Assembly: GCF_029016285.1 (NCBI RefSeq)
Contig: NZ_CP091976.1
Location: forward strand, 434,001 to 498,000
Direction: 5' to 3'
DNA: 64,000 bases
Origin: Vibrio sp. DW001
Lineage (GTDB): Bacteria > Pseudomonadota > Gammaproteobacteria > Enterobacterales > Vibrionaceae
In this document: positions 55,809-63,451 of the stretch, one piece after another
How the letters are laid out: each line of letters opens with the position of its first letter
Position numbering within the stretch: the stretch's first letter is position 1
Position numbers and translations under genes: made by a program
Notes under the pieces: model-generated
The model's input: only the letters and a program-made list of their open reading frames with translations
Database searches by the model: none
What the model was told of the DNA's origin: nothing

Positions 55809-57407
55809 ATGAACATTTTTGCAAGAGCAGCACAATTAGAAGAAAAAAACGTTCCATTTGCACTAGCAAGTATCATTGAAACACGTGGGTCAGCACCGCG
55901 TCATTCTGGACAGATGATCGTTAAAACCGATGGCACCATTATTGGCACCGTTGGTGGCGGCATGATTGAACGCTACGTGATTGAACAATCATTAGAAGCG
56001 ATGTCGGAAAGAAAAGCTCGAGTGGTCAAAGGTCGAATGACGCAATCAGGTCCTGAAGCGATGGGAATGGATTGTGGAGGTTCGATGAGTGTGTTCATTG
56101 ATGTGTATGGTTTGCGCCCTAGCCTTTTATTAATAGGCGGCGGTCATGTTAATCGCGCGGTCGCGCACGCGGCGCATGTACTCGGTTTTGATATTACGGT
56201 TGCTGACGCGTACGAAGATAGCCTTGCAGAAGAACATTTCCCAGAGGGCACCAAATGCATCCTTGGTAAGAGCATGGAAGATGCTATCGATAAATTGAAC
56301 ATTACCGAAGAGAGTTTCGTGGTTATCGCAACAAACCACCAAGACAAAGATGCCATCTCAAAGATCGTGAATCGTGATACTCGATATACGGGTCTCATGG
56401 CGAGTCGTCGAAAGGTTCAGACTCTGTTTAATCACCTTAGAACATGCAATGTAAGCGAAGAACACATCCAAGCAATACACTCTCCTATCGGGTTTAATAT
56501 TGGTGCGGAAACCCCAGACGAAATCGCCATCAGTATCATGGCTGAAATCCTTAAGGTTAAGCATCAGTCTGCTGGCGGATTAATGAAAGATGATCCCCGT
56601 ATTAATCGCAATAGATTGGTTCTGATTCGAGGTGCGGGAGATATTGCTACGGGCGTCGCCATTCGCCTGAAGAATTCAGGGTTTAAAGTCGTCATGACGG
56701 ATATTTCACAACCCACCGTAATACGCTGCAGCGTCTCTTTCGCCCAATGCTTATACGGTGAACCTTCTACCGTGGAAGGGGTCACTGCTAGAAAAGCAAA
56801 CAATTGTAAAGACGTTTATAAGATAATCGACGACAACGAAATCGCCGTTATGGTTGATGAAGAGTGCTGCTCTATCGACAAACTAAAGCCAACCTTTTTG
56901 GTCGATGCGATTCTCGCGAAACGTAATCTAGGCACTCGCCGTGACATGGCGCCAGTCACCATCGCGCTAGGTCCTGGTTTTACGGCTGGTGAAGATTGCG
57001 ACGCGGTAATAGAGACAAATCGCGGCCATTACCTCGGTCGAATTATCTATAACGGTGTCACTCAAGCCAATACGGGAATTCCGGGCAATATTGCCGGTTA
57101 TACTCACCAAAGAGTCATGCGTGCAAGCAGTGATGGCGTTATGCATAATCATGTCAAACTGGGTGATATTGTAGAAGAAGGAGATGTCGTCGCTCATGTT
57201 GGTGACAACCCAGTCATCGCGCCACTAAGCGGAATGGTTCGAGGGTTACTGAATGAGGGGCTCACGGTCACTGAAGGGTTTAAAATCGGCGATATTGACC
57301 CTCGAGGAATCGAAGCCGATTATACAACGGTGTCGGATAAAGCCAGAGCCATTGGCGGTAGTGTGTTAGAAGCGATGCTTCACCTAGAACATACTGAATT
57401 GAGTTAA
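55809..57407 (+). CDS. yqeB: YqeB, XdhC-like molybdenum/selenium hydroxylase maturation protein
   Basis: A 532-residue two-part protein. Residues 1-260 look like XdhC/CoxI (ETRGSAPRHSGQMIV; Rossmann-like LLLIGGGHVNRAVAHAAHVL), which sulfurates and inserts molybdenum cofactor. Residues 270-532 form the YqeB half (LVLIRGAGDIATGVAIRL; DMAPVTIALGPGFTAGEDCD). YqeB/EF2563-type proteins mark organisms with selenium-containing molybdenum hydroxylases. A strong terminator follows. No selD was seen in the window; it may be elsewhere in the genome. Confidence 0.93.
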   Translation: MNIFARAAQLEEKNVPFALASIIETRGSAPRHSGQMIVKTDGTIIGTVGGGMIERYVIEQSLEAMSERKARVVKGRMTQSGPEAMGMDCGGSMSVFIDVYGLRPSLLLIGGGHVNRAVAHAAHVLGFDITVADAYEDSLAEEHFPEGTKCILGKSMEDAIDKLNITEESFVVIATNHQDKDAISKIVNRDTRYTGLMASRRKVQTLFNHLRTCNVSEEHIQAIHSPIGFNIGAETPDEIAISIMAEILKVKHQSAGGLMKDDPRINRNRLVLIRGAGDIATGVAIRLKNSGFKVVMTDISQPTVIRCSVSFAQCLYGEPSTVEGVTARKANNCKDVYKIIDDNEIAVMVDEECCSIDKLKPTFLVDAILAKRNLGTRRDMAPVTIALGPGFTAGEDCDAVIETNRGHYLGRIIYNGVTQANTGIPGNIAGYTHQRVMRASSDGVMHNHVKLGDIVEEGDVVAHVGDNPVIAPLSGMVRGLLNEGLTVTEGFKIGDIDPRGIEADYTTVSDKARAIGGSVLEAMLHLEHTELS

Positions 57408-57450
57408 TCTTTCAGCGTCAGTTTGTTTTAATAACCCATTAATAAAAATC

Positions 57451-57480
57451 AAAAAACCACTCTCGTACGAGTGGTTTTTT
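57451..57480. terminator. Terminator after yqeB
   Basis: Perfect 12-bp stem AAAAAACCACTC (57451-57462) / GAGTGGTTTTTT (57469-57480) with a 6-nt loop; bidirectional, between yqeB and the convergent LysR gene. Confidence 0.9.
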
Positions 57481-57689
57481 AATGGAGAATAACTTGAACT
57501 GCCTTTTAATAGCATATGATTTCCTTCTGACTTGTATATCAGAGGGTCGCGTTCTGACCTACCCTAAATGACCTGTTACATTCTCATCTTTGGATTTGAA
57601 ATACTTAAAAATGTTAGAACCAGAAAAACATAACCGTTCTATAACTCTCTTTTTGTGTATGTTATTTCTTTGCGCCATAAACCTATCGA

Positions 57690-58514
57690 TTATGTGAACT
57701 GTATTTCTTTAATGCTTTCTACTAGTTTATTGGGTAGCTTGCGATATGCTAAGACAATAGAGCGTGTTATTGGCCTGTCCAAGGCAATGGAAATATACTT
57801 TAAATCATCATCTTGCTGGATGTATGACTCTGGTATTACTGCTACCCCTAACCCTAGTTTTACTAAGCCTTGCAGTTGTAGATCGTGTATAGCTTTACCT
57901 TTGTAAATAATAGATATGTTCTTCTCATTGATAAGACGTTCAAATGCTTTTCGATTGGTACAATAAGGTCTTTCAATAAACTTGAGGCCTTCAAGCGAAT
58001 TGAGACTGACCTCATCGTTTTTCGCTAATGGATGATCTCGACACACAACTAGTTTGTAGCCTTCCTGACGAAGTATTTTAAACTCAAATTGCGACGGTAA
58101 CCGTTCTTCATCAATGATGGCAATTTGCGCTTGTTCAATAGAATCTGCGATGGACAAATTAATATCTAATGACACATTTCTTATAGATTCAATCATACCA
58201 ACATAATGTTCAATGTTGATATCTGGTTGTATATATATATGTAGTTCAATTTTGCTATCGGGTATAAAGGCCGCTTTTAATTGTTGGCTTTGCAATAACA
58301 AATCAGACGCTAGCTTGTAGAGTTTGTGCCCCTCTTTTGTTGGTTTAATACCTTGTTTATTACGCTCAAAAACTATTACCCCTAAATTTGTTTCTAATGA
58401 CTTTATAGCATGAGTAATCGACGGTTGGGAGATGTAACATCGCGATGCTGCCGCAGTAATAGACCCTTCTTCATAGGCGGCTAAAAAGTAATGGAGTGGT
58501 TTTATCTCTATCAT
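57690..58514 (-). CDS. LysR-family transcriptional regulator
   Basis: A 274-residue LTTR. The N-terminal winged helix is LHYFLAAYEEGSITAAASRC with YISQPSITHAIKSLE; the effector domain spans about 90-270. It is a candidate reader of the T-N11-A boxes in the purine locus, with which its gene converges. However, its own upstream region has a different near-palindrome (ACCTATGGATAGT at about 58523-58535), so its target may rather be the divergent NTF2-like gene. Confidence 0.88.
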   Translation of the reverse strand: MIEIKPLHYFLAAYEEGSITAAASRCYISQPSITHAIKSLETNLGVIVFERNKQGIKPTKEGHKLYKLASDLLLQSQQLKAAFIPDSKIELHIYIQPDINIEHYVGMIESIRNVSLDINLSIADSIEQAQIAIIDEERLPSQFEFKILRQEGYKLVVCRDHPLAKNDEVSLNSLEGLKFIERPYCTNRKAFERLINEKNISIIYKGKAIHDLQLQGLVKLGLGVAVIPESYIQQDDDLKYISIALDRPITRSIVLAYRKLPNKLVESIKEIQFT

Positions 58515-58651
58515 ATAATTTACCTATGGATAGTAAATATAATCAATATTATACCTATAGCAGAGAAATTGCTACTTTTGTGTCTACAAGTAATACAAAA
58601 ACTCATCTAACAAGGTCATCTCGTATGGCTACTTAGGAAGGGAACCAGAAT

Positions 58652-59059
58652 ATGCTCGATCGCCACAGTGATATTGCAATCCATCAAGTATTAAACCGAT
58701 TTGAAGAAGGAGATTTAACATTGCTAGAACTCATCGCCGACGATATCAATCTACGAATAGACCACTATAAAGATGATGCAGATATTGATTGGCAGCGATG
58801 TGACAATAAAGAGGGCTTTATCGAAGTATTAGCTCGCTTAGGAGCAGAAATTTTTCCTAAGGGAACGACAATTACAGGACTAAGATCAGAGACATTGGGG
58901 AACGGATGGTATGTGACAATATTTGATCAATCATTTTGGTATGGCTTGGCTGAAGAAACGGTTGAAAGCCGAACATATATTGTTTCTCATGAATTAGATG
59001 GTCAACTAGATTATTTTCGTGAAAATGTAGGCGCACTTAAATATAAGACTGTAGTTTAG
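58652..59059 (+). CDS. NTF2-like (SnoaL) family protein
   Basis: A 135-residue single-domain protein that looks like the NTF2/SnoaL alpha+beta cone: an N-terminal helix region (IHQVLNRFEEGDLTLLELIADDINLRID), then beta strands with GWYVTIFDQSFWYGLAE. Members may be ketosteroid isomerase-like or ligand-binding. It is divergent from the LysR gene, so likely its target. The exact family is uncertain. Confidence 0.5.
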   Translation: MLDRHSDIAIHQVLNRFEEGDLTLLELIADDINLRIDHYKDDADIDWQRCDNKEGFIEVLARLGAEIFPKGTTITGLRSETLGNGWYVTIFDQSFWYGLAEETVESRTYIVSHELDGQLDYFRENVGALKYKTVV

Positions 59060-59384
59060 CTTATAAAAGGCAAACCTAGCTAACGATTAATTTATTGCCG
59101 AATAATTTTTAATACATCTACGTTGTATACAAATTTATCGGTAATTCAATTATTTACAAATTCCATAATGGAGCTGATAGCAGTGCACTTCCAATTAATG
59201 CAAGCGCAACTGTTGCGTTTGCATTAATAAATGGATAATATGCGTTCGAACAAGAAAACAGGACTTATAGATAAGTATTACTCTTCAATATTTTTATATC
59301 GATTTGTTTTTTTCTTTAATCAAAATAGACATTGTTATTTTAATAACTATTTATTTTTAATGAACTAAATTATTTTGAGAAGGT
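59060..59384. other. AT-rich intergenic region with a strong hairpin
   Basis: Apart from the 35-nt hairpin at 59194-59228, nothing is supported in the 325 bp before the next gene. Confidence 0.4.
59194..59228. repeat. Long, nearly perfect inverted repeat
   Basis: Arms of 16 nt (59194-59209 and 59213-59228) match at 15 of 16 positions, the odd pair being G-U, with a 3-nt loop CTG. No T-run follows, so it is not an ordinary terminator. It could be a cruciform, an RNA stabiliser or a MITE tip. Confidence 0.6.
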
Positions 59385-59870
59385 ATGTCACTCAGACAAT
59401 TTTTAGGTTTTATACAAGAGATTGGCTCTATTATGTATGTCGGTGGTATTTTGTCGCATATTGTTATTGGTGTAGTCCTTGGGCACAGCGATGCCAGTAC
59501 AGCATTTCATGTGTATATCTATAAAAATCAAAGTACTGATCTTCTGATTATCCCGGGCTTAGCGCTAAAAATAATTTCAGACCTAATCTTATATTTCCAG
59601 TTCAAATTTAAACCAAATTGGTTAAAAGCTAAACTGTTGATGACCGCTTTTTTGGCCACTAACGCTTTTGTATTTCTTGTACCTATGATGCCCGATCTTC
59701 AATTACTTGCTGAACAATCTTTACCAACAGGGCAAGTGAGCCAAGCTTTTATAGACAAAATTGAAATTGAGAAAACAATTGGTATGAGTAACGTAATTCC
59801 TTTATTTTTTGAAATGATTTTAGGTTCATTCAAATCTAAATTAGGAAAAGAAAAACTACAAAATAAATAA
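59385..59870 (+). CDS. Uncharacterised four-helix membrane protein
   Basis: A 161-residue protein with four hydrophobic segments (IMYVGGILSHIVIGVVL, LLIIPGLALKIISDLILYF, LMTAFLATNAFVFLVPMM and a C-terminal stretch NVIPLFFEMILG). A His (SHIV) in TM1 and the layout resemble DUF2269-like membrane proteins, with low confidence. AGAAGG precedes the ATG. It may have been part of a membrane redox cluster with the cytochrome and reductase remnants that follow. Confidence 0.55.
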   Translation: MSLRQFLGFIQEIGSIMYVGGILSHIVIGVVLGHSDASTAFHVYIYKNQSTDLLIIPGLALKIISDLILYFQFKFKPNWLKAKLLMTAFLATNAFVFLVPMMPDLQLLAEQSLPTGQVSQAFIDKIEIEKTIGMSNVIPLFFEMILGSFKSKLGKEKLQNK

Positions 59871-59909
59871 CTATCTTCTTACTTATATCTTGGAGAAAAA
59901 AATAAATAA

Positions 59910-60257
59910 ATAAATAAGCAATTTGCTAGTCTTTTAAATCGGGTGTTTATATTTTCAGTCACTGTCATTTTTTTTAATTTATCTTTCGTAGTAAATGTCA
60001 CAGATGATGTTGGTAAACAAATTTTTGATCAAGAATGTGCCTCTTGTCATTCTGGTGGTTTTAAAGGTTGAATTTCGGGTGCACCAGAAACAGGAGTGAA
60101 GAATGACTGGATGACATTTTTTGAAAAAGGACCGGAAAAAATGACCAAAATAACGATTGATGGAGGTAAAGGAATGGATCCAATGGGAGGCTGTAAAACG
60201 TGCACCAATGATCAAATCCAAGCGGCTGTTGATTACATAGTTTCGCAAACTAAATAA
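59910..60257 (+). pseudogene. Monohaem cytochrome c gene with in-frame TGA and lost start
   Basis: One frame from about 59910 to the TAA at 60255 reads as a small exported cytochrome c: hydrophobic VTVIFFNLSFVV, then KQIFDQECASCHSGG (CxxCH haem motif), TGA at 60069-60071, then ISGAPETGVKNDW, MDPMGGC and AAVDYIVSQTK. The C-terminal Met ligand (GMDPMGG) and the extra cysteine pair GGCKTC fit cytochrome c5-like proteins. There is no ATG; ATA stands where the start would be, next to a (TAAA)n run. TGG to TGA is the simplest origin of the stop. Confidence 0.7.
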
Positions 60258-60289
60258 ACATAAATACTTTCTGTAAAGGAAATGAGCTG

Positions 60290-60964
60290 ATGGTTACCAC
60301 AACAAGTGCATCTCAATACCGATTTTTAACATCTAGAGGGGCAAGTATGCCTTTGTGTCTTTTGGCGATTCACCGTTCTCTGATCGAGCATATCCTTCCT
60401 CTTTTAGTTCTTGTCCATCAGATCGACCTAAAATTTCATTTACAATTAAAGAGCTCGGTGATTTTACTAACACAATGAAAAACATTAAAGTGGGTTCAAA
60501 TGTATTTCTATATGGACCTCATGGCCACTTGACACTAAACCAGCGTCGTGGTCCATCAATCCATGAACAGGGCGTCGTTTTGATGGCTGGCGATTGGTAT
60601 TACGCCTATGATCAGCATATTACGAGAAATGCTGGCAACTAATTACAAAAAACCAATTAAACTTTTTTATGCCTGTCGTAACCAAAATGATTTTCTCTAT
60701 CACGAAGAGATAATCGAGTTATCTAAAAAACTCAATATGGAGTTACATATACTTATTTCAGAGTCGTCAGAATATGGTTTTGAACAAGGTCGAATGGATG
60801 CAGATTATCTAAATAAACATATTAATTTTTCTCACTACCAGAAATATTTATATTTTATTTGTGGAACTTCTGGCTTCGTTAATAGCGCGGTTCATGGTTT
60901 AGAAAATGTTGGTGGAATTCCAATGTTTAATATTGTTTTCGAAGACTTTTCAGTTTACTCATAA
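60290..60964 (+). pseudogene. Frameshifted FAD/NAD(P)-binding reductase
   Basis: Pieces in three frames together make the ferredoxin-reductase half of a ferric-reductase-like protein. The order is KYAFVSFGDSPFSDRAYPSSF (FAD motif RxYP), FLYGPHGHL, VLMAG joined by a frameshift near 60593 to IGITPMISILREMLA (NAD motif), FYACRNQNDFLYHEE and a C-terminal FICGTSGFVN. TAG lies at 60334-60336 upstream of the first block. The membrane haem domain that normally precedes it is missing. Dead gene; remnant of a membrane electron-transfer chain. Confidence 0.75.
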
Positions 60965-60987
60965 TTTATTTCTAAAGGGTATTTAGA

Positions 60988-61071
60988 ATGCACGACACAT
61001 TTGGAAAAGTTATTTTTACTATTATTATGTTATTAATCATTGCAGGACTTCTCCTGTTTGCAATCAATTAA
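60988..61071 (+). CDS. Putative 27-residue membrane microprotein
   Basis: ATG 60988 follows AAAGGG (a good ribosome site, 7-8 nt spacing). The product MHDTFGKVIFTIIMLLIIAG continues LLLFAIN: a short polar N-terminus and one perfect membrane helix. Size and shape resemble small subunits of oxidases (CydX- or CcoQ-type). It lies 23 nt after the reductase remnant on the same strand. It could be an intact last gene of the degraded cluster; no family is recognised. Confidence 0.45.
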   Translation: MHDTFGKVIFTIIMLLIIAGLLLFAIN

Positions 61072-61096
61072 ACAGGCTGTCAACTAAAGCTGTAGT

Positions 61097-61537
61097 TTAG
61101 CTAGTCAGTGGTTTGGCAATTTTTTGCAAATTGAATATTAATTGTTCTTGCTCTTCTTTACTCAAAGGAAAAAGAACATCTTGATTCACTTCATTAACGA
61201 TAGCCGGTAATGTAGAACCTAACTTCCGACCTTTATTCGTTAACACAATTAAAAAGGAACGTCTGCTAGAAGGGTTAGGAGTGCGTTCTATAAGTTCAAG
61301 TTTTTCCAATTCATCTAACGTGCGACTAGTCGCATAACCAGGTAAACCTGCTCTTTTGGCTATTTCAATTTGTGTTATCTCATCTTCAGCCATTAGTATC
61401 ATTAACGCACCAAATAACTTAATGGTTAGCTCTTTTTCAGCTAACTTTTCTTTCATTCTTTGAGTCATATGAAAAGTAATTAAATTAGCTAAACTTCCAA
61501 AGCTAGAGTTCCTAACCATCAAAAAATCTTCTGACAT
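61097..61537 (-). CDS. MarR-family transcriptional regulator
   Basis: A 146-residue MarR protein with the winged helix EITQIEIAKRAGLPGYATSRTLDELEKLELIER and the wing NPSSRRSFLIVLTNKGRKLG. N- and C-terminal helices provide dimerisation. Convergent with the microprotein gene. Its target and ligand are unknown. The ATTGAAT-AATTAT repeats at about 61589-61601 and 61539-61551 may be its operators. Confidence 0.88.
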   Translation of the reverse strand: MSEDFLMVRNSSFGSLANLITFHMTQRMKEKLAEKELTIKLFGALMILMAEDEITQIEIAKRAGLPGYATSRTLDELEKLELIERTPNPSSRRSFLIVLTNKGRKLGSTLPAIVNEVNQDVLFPLSKEEQEQLIFNLQKIAKPLTS

Positions 61538-62106
61538 ATTGAATTATTCACCGAATATACTATAAAAACATCTACAGTTATGATCTCATTGAATAATTAT
61601 AAATGCAAGAATCAATATTTGAGTTAATTCCAATTATTTTGGTACACTCAACTGATATTTTTTAATTTTATATGTAAACCGACTCATCGAAGTAGAGAAA
61701 AGCCTAGAAATGTCGCGACATACTGAACTTTATCATCTAACTTTGGAATTCAATATACTGCATTAGTGTAAATAATACTGGCGGTTCCTTTTTATTCATC
61801 ATTCTAAAGGTATACGATATGAGAGCTCACTCCTCCTAAGAATAAATAAATGGAACACAGATCTGGCACACCGCTGGCTTCGCGTCCAGATACAGACTTC
61901 CACTAAAGCAGCGCTCGCAAGATCAAAGTGTCGTACGGATGTCGATTCACATTAACGATTGTGGATATTACAGTGCCAATAGGTTCGCTAAATCAGAAAT
62001 TACTATTTAATTACAACAATCTCATGATTTTAAAGACTGAACCTTTACCATAAGGCAAAAAGAGGGTTATACATAATCTTATGTAATTTAAAGTTGTGAA
62101 TAATTT
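61538..62106. other. 569-bp intergenic region between marR and the MFS gene
   Basis: No gene seen. The stretch near 61860-61960 is richer in CG than its surroundings and may be old coding debris. Weak ATTGAAT-type repeats lie beside the marR start. Confidence 0.35.
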
Positions 62107-63438
62107 ATGACGCTCAAAGAGATCCTTCAAATCCGTAATGTCCGCTACTTCTTGATGTTTCGAAGCAGCTACTTTGCGCGCTTTTACTACCCAGTATTCA
62201 CCTTACTCTATTTAGATTACGGTTTAACCCTTTCTCAATTTGCCATGCTTAACGTGGTTTGGGCTGCAACCATTGTTCTTGCTGAAGTGCCATCGGGTGC
62301 ATTTGCCGATACTTTAGGACGAAAAAAACTCGTGGTGCTATCTTCGGTTGTCATGTTTATTGAAATCACAATGATCGCCGTTGTTCCCACTGGCGATCCC
62401 TCTTTGGTATTCATTGTATTTTTGATCAACCGAATATTAAGTGGCTTAGCTATGGCTTTGGCAAGCGGTGCCGATGAAGCCTTGGCTTACGACACGTTAA
62501 AAGAGCAAGGCAAGGAAGAAGCGTGGCCGAGAGTCTTACAAGTCCAGCTTCGCATTTCCTCTAGTGTCGGCATTTTTGTCACTCTATTAGGTGCCGCTAT
62601 GTATGATGTTAACTTTATGGCTAACATTTTCCATGCTCTCGGATTAGCCGAGCCCGAAAGTACCAAAGATCTGATGCGTATTCCCGTTTATGCCACTCTA
62701 TTTGTCGCGATGATCGCCATTTATTCTGCGATAAACATGAGAGAAGAGAAAAAAGTATTACCAAGCAATCAGACCAAATTGGCAACAACCATAACAAGCC
62801 TTAAATTAACGGCAACTACTGCTAAGTGGGTACTTGCTACACCTTATGTGCTCTTCATGTTGCTCTATTACAGCTTATTCGAACACACTTCGCGTATGTT
62901 TTTAACCATGAACAGCCAATATTATCGTGCTATTGATATCCCCATTATCTATTTCGGCTTGATTGGCGCGGGGATAAGTTTGCTCCAAATTCTATTGGCA
63001 GGTAAAAGTCGTAGATTAGCGGAAAGCATGGATCCTAAAAGGTTTATTGTTGTTATGGGTTTAGCCGCTATGGCGACCTATTATTGGATTAGTCTGGGAT
63101 GGTCAATTTACGGGGTAATACCAGCACTGATCCTAATTTTCATTACTATGACTATGAACATTTTCATTAGTTATCACCTCAATAAAAAGACCGAATCACA
63201 CAACAGAGCAACCGTATTAAGCTTTAAGGGTTTGATGTTTAACCTCGGGTACGGCTCGATTGGTACCTTGTATGCCTACTACTATAAATTGGTGTCTCAG
63301 AACCACACCGAGCAACAAATAGAACAACACATTGACTTCTTAACCTCACTTTCTTCATTTTTCTATTATTTTACGTTTTTGTTCATTTCAATCAGTGCGG
63401 CATGCTATTTTAAGGATAAAAAGAAGGCGATTTTTTGA
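62107..63438 (+). CDS. MFS transporter
   Basis: A 443-residue transporter with 11-12 hydrophobic helices, the MFS loop 2-3 motif GAFADTLGRKKLVVL, and a central cytoplasmic loop (about 205-225, MREEKKVLPSNQTK). Its N-terminus MTLKEILQIRNVRYFLMFRSSYFARF resembles drug/tetracycline-type exporters. It has no operon partner. An IS6-family element sits 13 nt after its stop, so the 3' region was disturbed, but the coding sequence appears complete. Confidence 0.85.
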   Translation: MTLKEILQIRNVRYFLMFRSSYFARFYYPVFTLLYLDYGLTLSQFAMLNVVWAATIVLAEVPSGAFADTLGRKKLVVLSSVVMFIEITMIAVVPTGDPSLVFIVFLINRILSGLAMALASGADEALAYDTLKEQGKEEAWPRVLQVQLRISSSVGIFVTLLGAAMYDVNFMANIFHALGLAEPESTKDLMRIPVYATLFVAMIAIYSAINMREEKKVLPSNQTKLATTITSLKLTATTAKWVLATPYVLFMLLYYSLFEHTSRMFLTMNSQYYRAIDIPIIYFGLIGAGISLLQILLAGKSRRLAESMDPKRFIVVMGLAAMATYYWISLGWSIYGVIPALILIFITMTMNIFISYHLNKKTESHNRATVLSFKGLMFNLGYGSIGTLYAYYYKLVSQNHTEQQIEQHIDFLTSLSSFFYYFTFLFISISAACYFKDKKKAIF

Positions 63439-63451
63439 TAATAATTTTTTA

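Noticed and set aside
58515..58651. T-N11-A boxes of the TATCA-N3-TGATA type in the LysR gene's own promoter
   Set aside because: The region has a CTATGGATAG-type near-palindrome instead, so linkage of this LysR protein to the purine boxes is unproven.
60069..60071. Selenocysteine codon in the cytochrome c
   Set aside because: Missing start codon, broken neighbouring genes and a poorly placed hairpin make TGG to TGA decay more likely; kept only as a checkable alternative.
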